This document shows positions 1 through 9,425 of a stretch of 64,000 nucleotides of DNA, piece after piece. The notes beneath the pieces are model-generated. The model made no database searches and had not been told where the DNA came from. It was given only the letters and a program-made list of their open reading frames with translations. The stretch's first letter is position 1, and every line of letters starts with the position of its first letter. The position numbers and the translations under genes are program-made. The DNA comes from Neisseria weaveri (lineage in GTDB: Bacteria; Pseudomonadota; Gammaproteobacteria; Burkholderiales; Neisseriaceae), in the NCBI RefSeq assembly GCF_900638685.1, contig NZ_LR134533.1, positions 62,001-126,000 on the forward strand, in the 5' to 3' direction.

Positions 1-1
1 C

Positions 2-364
2 GGCATGGAAGTCAAAGAAATTGAAGTCAAAGGCCGGAATTTGGCAGAAGGTATTCCCCGCTCATTCACAATCAGCTCCAACGAAGTCTTAGAAGCTTTG
101 ACAGAACCTTTAAACCAAATCGTTCAATCTGTAAAAAATGCGTTGGAACAAACGCCCCCTGAGTTGGGAGCAGATATCGCCGAGCGCGGTTTGGTATTAA
201 CCGGTGGCGGTGCTCTTTTGAAGGGATTGGATCGTTTATTGGCTGAAGAAACCGGCTTGCCGGTAATGATTGCGGAAGATCCTTTGACTTGTGTTGCACG
301 AGGCTCAGGCAAAGCTCTGGATATGATCGGAAAATTAAATTCCGTATTTGTTGTTAACCCGTAA
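2..364 (+). CDS. mreB: MreB rod-shape actin homologue, C-terminal part (cut by window edge)
   Basis: The frame is open from the first bases of the window and holds about 120 residues, so the 5' end lies outside. The sequence matches the last third of MreB: the ATP-binding [15 protein letters not shown] stretch, followed by the typical ending with [14 protein letters not shown]. MreB forms membrane-bound filaments that direct lateral wall synthesis. The gene is followed after 23 bp by mreC, which confirms the assignment through the conserved mreBCD order. Confidence 0.95.
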   Translation, partial: GMEVKEIEVKGRNLAEGIPRSFTISSNEVLEALTEPLNQIVQSVKNALEQTPPELGADIAERGLVLTGGGALLKGLDRLLAEETGLPVMIAEDPLTCVARGSGKALDMIGKLNSVFVVNP

Positions 365-387
365 GAATTTCAGTTACCGACTTCATT

Positions 388-1221
388 ATGGCCGAACAGC
401 CCTTAAACTTTACCCAAAAAGGCATCCGACCAATCAATAAACTGCTTATGTTGTCGTTAGTCAGCATTATATTGATGGTATTGGATAATCGGTATTCAGC
501 CGTTCAGCAAGCTAAAAGCATTGCTGCAACGGCTTTATACCCGTTGCAATGGTTTGCAAACCAACCTGTTCGGCTGTATGAATATATTAGTAGCTTCACT
601 CAAGCTCAAGCAGCTTTATTAACTGAAAATCAGAGCCTTAAACAAGAAAATGGCCGTCTGAAAATTTTAATCAAGCAAAATGAAATACAGCAAGCGGAAT
701 TAAACGAATTAAAAAATCTTCATGCTTTAAAGCAAAACGGAATTCGATCGGCCATTACAGCGGAAGTTATTTCAAACGGCAAAAATCCTTTATCTGATAA
801 GCTGATTATCAATCGAGGCAGCAATCAAGGTGTTAATTCCGGTGATGCAGTCGTGGATTCAAACGGTCTGATTGGCCAAATTACGCAAACCCAAGCTTTC
901 AGTTCGGAATTGACTCTACTTACCAACAGCCAAAATGTTATTCCGGTCATGATTGCGAGAACGGGAGTAAGAAGCCTGCTTTACGGTAGCGGCGGTTCGG
1001 TAAGCCTTCGCTATTTCCCAATTGATGCGGATTTGCGCCCTGACGATATTTTAGTTACCTCCGGGTTGGACAGTATTTATCCTATGGGAATACCTATCGC
1101 AAAAACCACACAAGTCATTCGTGTTCAAGGTTCTCCTTACTATCGGGTTACATTGGAGCCGCTGTCTCATTTTAGAAGCAGTAAATACGTTATGGTATTG
1201 CCTCAAAAAAACTCCCCGTAG
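388..1221 (+). CDS. mreC: Rod shape-determining protein MreC
   Basis: A 277-residue protein of usual MreC length. It has a short cytoplasmic N-terminus, one membrane segment around residues 18-35, a coiled-coil at about residues 70-110 (TENQSLKQENGRLK) and a periplasmic beta domain with ITAEVISNGKNPLSDKLIIN and RGSNQGVNSGDAVVDSNGL, which are family hallmarks. MreC links the MreB filament to penicillin-binding proteins in the periplasm. It lies between mreB and mreD in one co-directional run and is probably co-transcribed with both. Confidence 0.95.
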   Translation: MAEQPLNFTQKGIRPINKLLMLSLVSIILMVLDNRYSAVQQAKSIAATALYPLQWFANQPVRLYEYISSFTQAQAALLTENQSLKQENGRLKILIKQNEIQQAELNELKNLHALKQNGIRSAITAEVISNGKNPLSDKLIINRGSNQGVNSGDAVVDSNGLIGQITQTQAFSSELTLLTNSQNVIPVMIARTGVRSLLYGSGGSVSLRYFPIDADLRPDDILVTSGLDSIYPMGIPIAKTTQVIRVQGSPYYRVTLEPLSHFRSSKYVMVLPQKNSP

Positions 1222-1278
1222 ACAATTCAAGAAAATCCTGCCGAACATAAATAATAATATCCGAGCCGATTAGCGATC

Positions 1279-1782
1279 ATGACAGATTTTGAAGATTTCC
1301 ATAACCGGATACCCAAAAAAATAATTACCTTGAGCTTTGTATTGACGATGCTCTTAGACTTTATGCCTTTTCCGCACGACATTTTTTTTTGGATTCCTCA
1401 ATTTACCGCTTTAATGCTGTTGTACTGGGTCATTAACCGACCCCATTCAGTAGGTGTCGGCATTGCTTTTATTGTGGGACTGCTAGTTGATGTCGGTACA
1501 GCCTCCCCTGTCGGGCAACATGCCCTGTCTTATATGCTAATTACTTTTCTAACCCAACAGCAACAGCGTCAGATTACTCTATACAGTTATGGTTTTCAGG
1601 CAATTGCGGTATTGATTGCTTTGCTGGCCAACCAAATTATTTTAATGCTAATTCAATTGATACACAGCCACCGTTTTTCAGGTTGGCTTGATTTTTCAGC
1701 TCCTTTTGTGGGTGCATTCTTATGGCCCCTATTGAGTAAAATAATGTTGGCTGTTCTTAACTCCCGCCATATATACAGATGA
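1279..1782 (+). CDS. mreD: Rod shape-determining protein MreD
   Basis: A small 167-residue inner-membrane protein made almost entirely of hydrophobic segments (for example residues 18-60, 65-85, 100-125 and 140-160). Length, hydropathy and position between mreC and mrdA identify MreD, whose sequence is otherwise poorly conserved. Its stop overlaps the start of mrdA (ATGA), which suggests translational coupling. The 57-bp gap to mreC shows no terminator. Confidence 0.9.
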   Translation: MTDFEDFHNRIPKKIITLSFVLTMLLDFMPFPHDIFFWIPQFTALMLLYWVINRPHSVGVGIAFIVGLLVDVGTASPVGQHALSYMLITFLTQQQQRQITLYSYGFQAIAVLIALLANQIILMLIQLIHSHRFSGWLDFSAPFVGAFLWPLLSKIMLAVLNSRHIYR

Positions 1783-3842
1783 AAACACCCCGTCAGCATA
1801 CGCAAACTGTAAAAGATGAGGCCGCATTGCAAAAAGATTTTTTGCTGCGGCTTGTTGTTGCTTTCATCTTCATTATCATTTTGTTTGTAGTTCTGCTTAG
1901 CCGATTTGTTTATCTTCAAATCATAAAACATGAAGAATTTACTACCAAAGCCGTCAATAACCGTGTTTCACTGATTCCCACTCCACCTACCAGGGGAGAA
2001 ATTATTGACGTTAACGGTGTCGTATTGGCACATAACTACCCTGCTTATTCTCTAGAAATTATTCCGAATCAATTGGAGGGTAAAGTAGATGAAGTTATTG
2101 AGTTGCTCAAACAATATGTTGACATTACAGAAACGGATTTAAAGCGTTTTAAAAAATTTCGAGCAGAATTTAGTTCTTATGAAAAAATCCCGCTAAAACT
2201 AAAATTAAATGCCGATGAAGCGGCGCAACTGGCTGCCCAGCTTTACCGTTTTAAAGGTGTGGAAATTAACGCACGCACATTTAGAGAATATCCTTACGGA
2301 GAATTGACTGCCCATTTTCTAGGTTATATCGGTCGTATCAGTGACAGAGATCAAAAAAAGCTTAATGAAGATAACCTAGCTTCTCTTTATAGAGGTAGTA
2401 CGCACATAGGAAAGTCTGGCCTGGAAAGCTATTACGAATCGCAATTACACGGCCTGCCTGGATACCAAGAAGTTGAAAAAGATGCATACGGGCATGTTGT
2501 GCGTGTTTTAAAAACTGTTCCTGCTCAAACCGGCCAAACTTTGCGCTTGGCTATGGATATCCGTTTGCAACGTGAAGCAGACCGTTTAATGAGCGGTCGT
2601 CGTGGCGCAATGATTGCGATTGATCCGCAAACAGGAGGGGTATTGGCTTTTGTATCAAAACCAACTTTTGATCCCAATTTGTTTATTGACGGCATTGATA
2701 GTGAAACTTGGAAAAAACTCAACGACGACTGGCAGCGCCCACTAATTAATCGGGTTACTCAGGGCCTATATCCGCCAGGTTCCACTTTCAAACCTTTTAT
2801 GGGTATGGCATTACTTGAAAGCGGAAAAATTAATCAAAGCAGCATTGTGCCGGCTCCCGGTGCTTGGAGTATTCCGGGTACCCGTCATTTATTTCGAGAT
2901 TCAGTCAGAAGCGGACACGGTTCTGCCAATTTAAGCAAAGCAATACAAGTTTCATCCGATACGTTTTTTTATCGGTTGGGTTACGAGTTGGGCATTGATA
3001 AAACCGCCCCTTATTTAGCCGAATTCGGTCTTGGCGAACCTACAGGCATCGATCTTCCTCATGAATATCGTGGCGTATTGCCTTCTAAAGAATGGAAAGC
3101 GAAACGTTTTGCTAAATCAAAAAATCCATCGCAACGAAAATGGAATCCTGCAGAGATGGTATCCGTCAGTATCGGGCAAGGTTACAACACCTATACTCCT
3201 TTGCAAATGGCGCATGCAACGGCTTCATTGGCCAACGACGGTGTTGTCTACAGACCTCATATGGTAAAAGAATTATTGGATCACGAACGCCAGCAAATTA
3301 CGGTTATCGAACCTAAACCGACAAAGTTGATTCCATTTAAGCGGAGCAATTTTGAATACATTAAGCAATCTATGGTTAAAGTATTGAAACCCGGAGGCAC
3401 GGCTTGGAGAGTTGGTAGTGGGCTGCAATATACTATGGGAGGAAAAACGGGGACCGCACAAGTAGTACAAATTAAACAAGGTCAAACCTATAATGCGGCT
3501 GCTTTGGCAGAACAGCATCGCGACCACGCTTGGTTCATTTCTTTCGCACCCTTAGATAGCCCCCAAATTGCCATTGCTGTGATTTTAGAAAATGGTGGCT
3601 GGGGTGCAAATGCCGCACCGTTAGCCCGAAGTTTGAGCGATTTTTATCTACTGAAACTTCGCGGCGGAAATGCAGGATTTAGTGAAGAAGATGCCAAATC
3701 TGTCAAAACCTCTCCTAAAAAACAAGATAACTTATTATTGGCAACTAGTCTTCCGACTTCTAAGCTGAACACATCTATTTATCAAAAAGCTTATGAAGCA
3801 GTGAATAATGCTTCAGCCTCAGGAATCCGCACAAATGAATAA
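1779..3842 (+). CDS. mrdA: Penicillin-binding protein 2 (peptidoglycan transpeptidase of the elongasome)
   Basis: A 687-residue class B PBP. One membrane anchor lies at about residues 24-47, followed by the PBP dimer domain (PTRGEIIDVNGVVLAHN) and the transpeptidase domain with the three active-site motifs SxxK (YPPGSTFKPF), SxD/N (VSSDTFF) and KTG (GGKTGTAQ). It cross-links peptidoglycan during cell elongation together with RodA, which follows directly. The first codon overlaps the mreD stop. The tail after the transpeptidase domain, about 50 residues rich in Lys, Ser and Asn, looks disordered. Confidence 0.95.
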   Translation: MKTPRQHTQTVKDEAALQKDFLLRLVVAFIFIIILFVVLLSRFVYLQIIKHEEFTTKAVNNRVSLIPTPPTRGEIIDVNGVVLAHNYPAYSLEIIPNQLEGKVDEVIELLKQYVDITETDLKRFKKFRAEFSSYEKIPLKLKLNADEAAQLAAQLYRFKGVEINARTFREYPYGELTAHFLGYIGRISDRDQKKLNEDNLASLYRGSTHIGKSGLESYYESQLHGLPGYQEVEKDAYGHVVRVLKTVPAQTGQTLRLAMDIRLQREADRLMSGRRGAMIAIDPQTGGVLAFVSKPTFDPNLFIDGIDSETWKKLNDDWQRPLINRVTQGLYPPGSTFKPFMGMALLESGKINQSSIVPAPGAWSIPGTRHLFRDSVRSGHGSANLSKAIQVSSDTFFYRLGYELGIDKTAPYLAEFGLGEPTGIDLPHEYRGVLPSKEWKAKRFAKSKNPSQRKWNPAEMVSVSIGQGYNTYTPLQMAHATASLANDGVVYRPHMVKELLDHERQQITVIEPKPTKLIPFKRSNFEYIKQSMVKVLKPGGTAWRVGSGLQYTMGGKTGTAQVVQIKQGQTYNAAALAEQHRDHAWFISFAPLDSPQIAIAVILENGGWGANAAPLARSLSDFYLLKLRGGNAGFSEEDAKSVKTSPKKQDNLLLATSLPTSKLNTSIYQKAYEAVNNASASGIRTNE

Positions 3843-4941
3843 TAACAACGATTGGCTGGCCAAAATCAAATACTATATTTGGAAGCCGATGGATCCGTGG
3901 CTTTTTTATGCCATGTTAACCATCTACGTAATGAGCCTGTTTCTCCTTTATTCAGCAGACGGACAAGAAATCAGGCAACTTGAAAATAAAACCATACACA
4001 CCGTTTTGGCTTTTATATTATTGTGGTTCGTAGCCAGAACCCGCCCTCAATTTTTAGCAAATTTCGCTCTACCGATGTATGTAACGGGCGTTATTCTGCT
4101 TATCGGCGTGCATTTTTTTGGTGTAACGGTTAACGGCTCTACACGATGGCTTAATATAGGTATAGGTAGAATACAGCCGTCTGAAATTATGAAAATTGCT
4201 TTGCCTATGATGGTTGCTTGGTATTTTCAGAAATACGAAATGTCTTTGAAGTGGTACCACTATGCCGTTGCACTTTTTTTGGTTGCTATTCCCGGAGTTT
4301 TGATATTAAAACAGCCTGACTTAGGAACGGCTACTCTTATTATGGCTTCCGGACTGTTTGTGGTATTTTTTGCCGGTTTGCCTTGGAAAGTAATCGCTAC
4401 TGCCGTGATCGGATTTTTAGCCGCACTACCTCTAATTTGGAATTACGGCATGCACGATTATCAAAAAGTACGTGTCATGACCCTTCTGGATCCCACAAAA
4501 GATCCACTTGGAGCCGGTTATCATATTATCCAATCTATGATTGCCATTGGTTCCGGCGGTCTCTGGGGAAAAGGTTGGCTTAATGGTACGCAAACCCATT
4601 TGGATTATATTCCAGAAGCCACGACTGATTTTATCTTCGCAGTTTACGGGGAAGAATTCGGTTTGATTGGCAATATTTTATTATTGGCCATTTATCTTTT
4701 AATCTTAGGCAGAGGCCTATACATTGCCGCCAAAGCCCCTACTCTTTACAGCCGTTCATTAGCGGGTGCGCTGACTATGACTTTCTTCTGCTATGCCTTT
4801 GTAAATATGGGTATGGTCAGCGGTATTTTACCGGTCGTAGGCGTGCCTTTGCCGCTAGTCAGCTACGGTGGGACCGCAACCTTATCTATTATGATGGTAC
4901 TTGCATTATTAATGGGTATTTCCAACCAAAGACAAAACTAA
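3835..4941 (+). CDS. rodA: Peptidoglycan glycosyltransferase RodA (SEDS family)
   Basis: A polytopic SEDS protein of about 368 residues, with GSTRWLNIG, PSEIMKI, KQPDLGTA and the C-terminal PLVSYGGTA block typical of RodA/FtsW. It polymerises glycan strands with PBP2. The ATG at 3835 is preferred because an AGGA ribosome site lies about 10 bases upstream. An upstream in-frame ATG at 3808 would add nine residues. The gene overlaps the end of mrdA by 8 bp, so the pair is probably translationally coupled. Confidence 0.93.
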   Translation: MNNNNDWLAKIKYYIWKPMDPWLFYAMLTIYVMSLFLLYSADGQEIRQLENKTIHTVLAFILLWFVARTRPQFLANFALPMYVTGVILLIGVHFFGVTVNGSTRWLNIGIGRIQPSEIMKIALPMMVAWYFQKYEMSLKWYHYAVALFLVAIPGVLILKQPDLGTATLIMASGLFVVFFAGLPWKVIATAVIGFLAALPLIWNYGMHDYQKVRVMTLLDPTKDPLGAGYHIIQSMIAIGSGGLWGKGWLNGTQTHLDYIPEATTDFIFAVYGEEFGLIGNILLLAIYLLILGRGLYIAAKAPTLYSRSLAGALTMTFFCYAFVNMGMVSGILPVVGVPLPLVSYGGTATLSIMMVLALLMGISNQRQN

Positions 4942-4967
4942 TAAAAAGATAAATACGAGGAACAATT

Positions 4968-5627
4968 ATGGGATTAGAAGTCAGTAAAATTATTTTGGCA
5001 TTCATGGTTTTGATTAACCCGTTTGGCGCATTATCACTTTTTTTGGATCTAACAAAAAATAATAGTACCCGAGAAAGAAAAAAAGTTGCCCAAGTTTCAG
5101 CATTAACAGTGTTGATCGTCATCACAATTTTTACAGTAAGCGGTGGCTGGTTGCTAAAAATTTTAGGAATCAGCGTCGGCTCATTCCAAGTTGGCGGTGG
5201 GATTTTGGTATTGCTTATTGCAATTTCTATGATGAGTGGCAACAACAATCCGGCTAAACCGGATTTAGGTACAGACGAAGGCCGTGAAATTACTATTCAA
5301 CAACCTAAACACAATCAAAGTATCGCCGCAATTGCCGTTGTTCCTCTTGCCATCCCAATGATGATTGGCCCGGGAGGTATTTCAACCGTCATTATTTATG
5401 CTTCTGCTGCAAAGAATTATTGGGATACAGCCTCTATTTTGATTGCCGGTTTGATTATCAGCTTGATTTGTTATCTGACACTTATTGCCGCGTCAAAGGT
5501 CAGCAAAATATTGGGAGAAACGGGATTAACAATTTTAAACCGTGTAATGGGTATGTTGCTTGCTGCAGTATCTATTGAAATTATCGTCGCAGGTTTAAAA
5601 AATCTTTTCCCTCAGCTCATAGGTTAA
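4968..5627 (+). CDS. MarC family integral membrane protein
   Basis: 219 residues with about six membrane segments and the family features LINPFGALSLFLDLT near the N-terminus and AVVPLAIPMMIGPGG in the middle. MarC (UPF0056) proteins were once linked to antibiotic resistance or amino-acid transport, and their substrate is not firmly established. A GAGGAA ribosome site precedes the ATG. The gene follows rodA by only 26 bp and may be read through from the shape operon. It ends at a bidirectional terminator shared with lpdA. Confidence 0.85.
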   Translation: MGLEVSKIILAFMVLINPFGALSLFLDLTKNNSTRERKKVAQVSALTVLIVITIFTVSGGWLLKILGISVGSFQVGGGILVLLIAISMMSGNNNPAKPDLGTDEGREITIQQPKHNQSIAAIAVVPLAIPMMIGPGGISTVIIYASAAKNYWDTASILIAGLIISLICYLTLIAASKVSKILGETGLTILNRVMGMLLAAVSIEIIVAGLKNLFPQLIG

Positions 5628-5703
5628 CAAGTAGTAAAATATGAAATCAGCATTAAATTAGCTTTTCGCCTCAATTTGAAGCAACTTTAATAATTCATAA
5701 TAC

Positions 5704-5740
5704 AAAAAAGGCCGTCTGAATTTTCAGACGGCCTTTTTTT
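5704..5740. terminator. Bidirectional terminator built from paired DUS
   Basis: Two copies of AGGCCGTCTGAA face each other across a two-base loop, flanked by A-run and T-run, so the hairpin has a U-tail in both directions. It sits between convergent marC-family and lpdA genes. Confidence 0.9.
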
Positions 5741-5748
5741 CTAGAAAG

Positions 5749-7539
5749 TTACTTTTTCTTTCTTTGGGGAGGCAAGTCGGTACAAGTACCTAAAGCCACC
5801 TCTGCAGACATACCGATGCTCTCACCCAAAGTCGGATGAGGATGAATGGTTTTACCGATATCGGCAGCATCACAACCCATTTCGATTGCCAAACAAATTT
5901 CACCGATCATATCACCGGCATGCGTACCGACAATGCCGCCACCGATAACTTGACCTGTTTCAGCATCAAAAATTAATTTGGTGAAACCTTCATCCCGACC
6001 ATTGGCAATGGCGCGACCAGACGCCGCCCACGGGAATGCAGATTTGGTAATTTTGATGCCGTCACGTTTTGCTATTTCTTCCGTTACCCCAACCCAAGCA
6101 ACTTCCGGGTCTGTATAGGCCACGCCGGGGATAACCCTTGCATCGAAGAATGCTTTATGTCCTGCACAATTTTCTGCTGCTACATGACCTTCATGTACGG
6201 CTTTATGAGCCAACATCGGCTGTCCTACCACATCGCCAATTGCATAGATATGAGGCACATTAGTCCGCTGCTGTTTATCTACTTCGATAAAACCGCGATC
6301 AGTTACAGCAACACCGGCTTTTTCGGCCCCACATAATTTTCCATTCGGCGCACGACCCGCTGCAACTAAAACCAAGTCATAGCGTTGCGGCTCTTTAGGG
6401 GCTTTTTCACCTTCAAAAGAGACATAAATGCCATCTTCTTTAGCCTCTACGCCAACGGTTTTGGTGTTAGTCATAATATTGTCGAAGCGGTGCTCGTTCA
6501 TTTTTTGCCAAACTTTCACCAAATCGCGATCTGCACCTTGCATTAAGCCGTCCATCATTTCGACTACGTCTAAGCGGGCTCCCAAAGTGCTATATACAGT
6601 ACCCATTTCCAAACCGATAATACCACCACCGATAATCAGCATTTTTTCAGGTACCTGACGTAACTCCAATGCACCGGTACTATCTACAATACGCGGATCC
6701 TGTGGAATAAAAGGCAAATTAACTACTCGGCTGCCGACGGCTATAATTGCATTTTTGAAAGTAATGGTTTTTTTCTCGCCGGTTTCAGTAGCTTTCTCAT
6801 ATTCGCTGCTCTCGGTTAAAGCTACGTCGATATGATTAGCACCAACAAATTCGCCCCGCCCTTGAATCAACTCCACTTTACGGGCTTTGGCCATACCGGC
6901 TAAACCACCGGTCAGTTTGCCGATAACTTTTTCTTTATAGCCGCGCAGCATGTCGATATCAATCTCCGGCTCAGGATATTTGATACCGTTTGCAGCCAAA
7001 TGTTTTACTTCATCAATGACCGCAGCATTATGCAGCAAAGCTTTAGAAGGAATACAGCCAACATTCAGACATACACCACCTAATGTGCTGTATTGCTCGA
7101 TAATGGCAACTTTCAAGCCTTCGTCCGCTGCGGCAAATGCAGCGGAATAGCCGCCTGGGCCGCCGCCCAGCACCACTACGTCGTATTCGGCATCGGCAGA
7201 ACCGCTAAATTGCGCGGCTTGCGGTGCAGGTGCAGCCGCTTTCGGTGCTTCTTGCACAGGTGCGGGGGCAGCTTCTGCTTTGGGTGCTTCGGCTGCTGCA
7301 CCGGCAGCCTCAATCACGGCAATCACTCCGCCTTCGGAAATTTTGTCGCCTACTTTGACTTTTACTTCTTTCACCACGCCGGCAGCTTCGGCGGGCACGT
7401 CCATAGTCGCTTTGTCGGTTTCCAAAGTAACCAACGTATCTTCAAGCGCCACGGTATCGCCTGCTTTGATTTCCACGGCGATGATGTCCACGTTTTCGTG
7501 GCCGCCGATATCGGGAACCTTGAGTTCAATCAAGCTCAT
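5749..7539 (-). CDS. lpdA: Dihydrolipoyl dehydrogenase (E3) with N-terminal lipoyl domain
   Basis: 596 residues, about 120 longer than plain E3 enzymes because a lipoyl domain is fused at the N-terminus. The lipoylated Lys43 lies in ETDKATM, followed by an Ala/Pro linker at about residues 80-115. The E3 part begins with the FAD motif LGGGPGG and carries the redox pair CLNVGC (Cys157, Cys162) and the C-terminal HPHPTLGES catalytic block. It reoxidises dihydrolipoamide with NAD+ in pyruvate dehydrogenase. The same fusion is known in meningococcal E3 (the p64k antigen). It is the last gene of the aceE-aceF-lpdA set. Confidence 0.96.
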   Translation of the reverse strand: MSLIELKVPDIGGHENVDIIAVEIKAGDTVALEDTLVTLETDKATMDVPAEAAGVVKEVKVKVGDKISEGGVIAVIEAAGAAAEAPKAEAAPAPVQEAPKAAAPAPQAAQFSGSADAEYDVVVLGGGPGGYSAAFAAADEGLKVAIIEQYSTLGGVCLNVGCIPSKALLHNAAVIDEVKHLAANGIKYPEPEIDIDMLRGYKEKVIGKLTGGLAGMAKARKVELIQGRGEFVGANHIDVALTESSEYEKATETGEKKTITFKNAIIAVGSRVVNLPFIPQDPRIVDSTGALELRQVPEKMLIIGGGIIGLEMGTVYSTLGARLDVVEMMDGLMQGADRDLVKVWQKMNEHRFDNIMTNTKTVGVEAKEDGIYVSFEGEKAPKEPQRYDLVLVAAGRAPNGKLCGAEKAGVAVTDRGFIEVDKQQRTNVPHIYAIGDVVGQPMLAHKAVHEGHVAAENCAGHKAFFDARVIPGVAYTDPEVAWVGVTEEIAKRDGIKITKSAFPWAASGRAIANGRDEGFTKLIFDAETGQVIGGGIVGTHAGDMIGEICLAIEMGCDAADIGKTIHPHPTLGESIGMSAEVALGTCTDLPPQRKKK

Positions 7540-7592
7540 TGTTAAACCTTTCTGTAAAGCAGTTTATACACACTGCTTTCATTACAATCTCG

Positions 7593-7631
7593 TTTTCAGA
7601 CGGCCTCTGATTGCCAAAGGCCGTCTGAAAA
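7593..7631. terminator. DUS inverted pair between aceF and lpdA
   Basis: Fourteen-base arms (TTTTCAGACGGCCT and its complement) surround an 11-base loop in the aceF-lpdA gap. It may act as a partial terminator or a 3'-end stabiliser within the operon. No strong U-tail follows on the minus strand. Confidence 0.55.
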
Positions 7632-7634
7632 GCC

Positions 7635-9293
7635 TTACAGCACCACGCGGCGGAAGTCTTTCAACAGGTTCGCCAGATACACGGTAAAGCGCATACCGGC
7701 CGCACCATCGATCACGCGGTGGTCGAACGACAGGCTCAACGGGCACATCAGGCGCGGTTCAAAAGCCGAGCCGTTCCATACCGGTTTCATTTGTGATTTG
7801 CACACGCCCAAAATGGCCACTTCGGGAGCGTTCACAATCGGCGTGAAGCTTGTGCCGCCGATGCCGCCCAAGCTGGAAATGGTAAAGCAGGCACCTTGCA
7901 TTTCGTTGGGCTTGAGCTTGCCTTCGCGGGCTTTTTTGCTCAACTCGGTCAGCTCTTGGGAAATTTCTTTCAAGCCTTTTTTGTCCACGTCTTTGATTAC
8001 CGGCACAACCAAGCCGTTGGGCGTGTCGGCGGCAAAGCCGATGTTGTAGTATTTCTTCAGAATCAGGTTTTCGCCGTCAAGAGAAGAATTGAACTCGGGG
8101 AAGGCTTTCAAGGCGGTTACGGAAGCCTTGATAATGAACGCCAACGGCGACAGTTTCAGGCCTTCGCGCTCCCACTCTTTGTTCAGCGTTTTGCGGAACT
8201 CTTCCAGCTCGGTCATATCGGCTTCTTCGTTCACGGTAACGTGGGGAATCATCACCCAGTTTCGCGACAGGTTTTGACCGGAAATTTTTTTAATGCGGGA
8301 AAGTTCTTTCACTTCGATTTCGCCGAACTTGCTGAAATCGACTTTCGGCCACGGCAGCAAGTCCAAACCACCGCCCAATGAAGCAGTTGCAGCAGCAGGC
8401 GCAGCTTTGCCCGCAACGCCTTGCATAGCGGCTTTCACGAAGGCTTTGATGTCTTCGCCGACGATACGGCCTTTCAAGCCCGTACCTTTAACTAAGCTCA
8501 AATCCACGCCCAACTCGCGCGCCAGTTTGCGTGCAGACGGGCCGGCATGGGCTTTGGCAAATGCGGCTTCGTTTACCGGCGTATTGCCGAATGCGGCAAC
8601 CGGAGCGGCATCGGCTTTAGGCGCGGCAGGAGCCGGAGCAGCTTGCGGCGCAGGTGCAGCGGCTTGAGGCGCTTCTTGTGCGGGAGCTGCGGCAGGAGCG
8701 GCAGCGGCACCGCCTGCGGTTTCTACTTCGATAATTTGAGTGCCTTGGGAAACTTTGTCGCCCACTTTCACATACACGGCTTTCACTACGCCGGCAGCGG
8801 TGCTCGGCACATCCATAGTGGCTTTGTCGGTTTCCAAAGTAATCAGCGTATCGTCTTCGGATACGGTGTCGCCCACTTTGATTTCAACGGCAATCACGTC
8901 CACATTTTCGTGGCCGCCGATATCAGGCACTTCCACTTTTACAGTTGCACCGCCCGCAGCAGGAGCAGCAGCGGGGGCTGCTTGTGCAGGTGCGGCGGCA
9001 GGAGCAGGCTCGGCTGCTTTTTCGGTGGCGGGCGCTGCTTGAGCGGCGGCACCGGCGGCTTCAACCAAGACAATCACGCTGCCTTCGGAAACTTTGTCGC
9101 CCACGTTGACTTTAACTTCTTTCACCACGCCCGCGGCATCGGCGGGTACGTCCATGGTGGCTTTGTCGGTTTCCAGCGTAATCAGGGTATCGTCGACAGC
9201 GATGGTGTCGCCCGCTTTCACTTCAACGGCAATCACGTCTACATTTTCATGGCCGCCGATGTCGGGTACTTTGATTTCTACGATTTGACTCAT
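7635..9293 (-). CDS. aceF: Pyruvate dehydrogenase E2, dihydrolipoamide acetyltransferase
   Basis: 552 residues with two lipoyl domains (Lys44 and Lys157, each in ETDKATM), separated and followed by Ala/Pro-rich linkers. A peripheral subunit-binding domain ([15 protein letters not shown]) and the catalytic acyltransferase domain ending in the active-site block DHRVIDGA come after. It moves acetyl groups from lipoamide to CoA and forms the core of the complex. The ATG at 9293 is chosen because AAGGA lies seven bases upstream. An in-frame start 18 bases further up would cover that site. Confidence 0.96.
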   Translation of the reverse strand: MSQIVEIKVPDIGGHENVDVIAVEVKAGDTIAVDDTLITLETDKATMDVPADAAGVVKEVKVNVGDKVSEGSVIVLVEAAGAAAQAAPATEKAAEPAPAAAPAQAAPAAAPAAGGATVKVEVPDIGGHENVDVIAVEIKVGDTVSEDDTLITLETDKATMDVPSTAAGVVKAVYVKVGDKVSQGTQIIEVETAGGAAAAPAAAPAQEAPQAAAPAPQAAPAPAAPKADAAPVAAFGNTPVNEAAFAKAHAGPSARKLARELGVDLSLVKGTGLKGRIVGEDIKAFVKAAMQGVAGKAAPAAATASLGGGLDLLPWPKVDFSKFGEIEVKELSRIKKISGQNLSRNWVMIPHVTVNEEADMTELEEFRKTLNKEWEREGLKLSPLAFIIKASVTALKAFPEFNSSLDGENLILKKYYNIGFAADTPNGLVVPVIKDVDKKGLKEISQELTELSKKAREGKLKPNEMQGACFTISSLGGIGGTSFTPIVNAPEVAILGVCKSQMKPVWNGSAFEPRLMCPLSLSFDHRVIDGAAGMRFTVYLANLLKDFRRVVL

Positions 9294-9379
9294 CGTGCTT
9301 TCCTTTAACAACCGCAGCAGCCATGTGCTGCGGCATGTTGTTTTGTTGTAAGACTTAAAACGGTTTCAAGCGGATATTC

Positions 9380-9420
9380 TTTTCAGACGGCCTCATTCAT
9401 TTTCAGAGGCCGTCTGAAAA
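9380..9420. terminator. DUS inverted pair between aceE and aceF
   Basis: Two 14-base DUS arms with a 13-base loop directly after aceE on the minus strand. As with the pair before lpdA, it may lower read-through or protect the upstream mRNA end. Confidence 0.55.
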
Positions 9421-9425
9421 TATCA

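Noticed and set aside
8547..9308. Long open frames on the plus strand opposite aceF and lpdA
   Set aside because: They arise from the Ala/Pro-rich GC codons of the lipoyl linkers and lipoyl domains on the other strand, and lack ribosome sites or recognisable domains.
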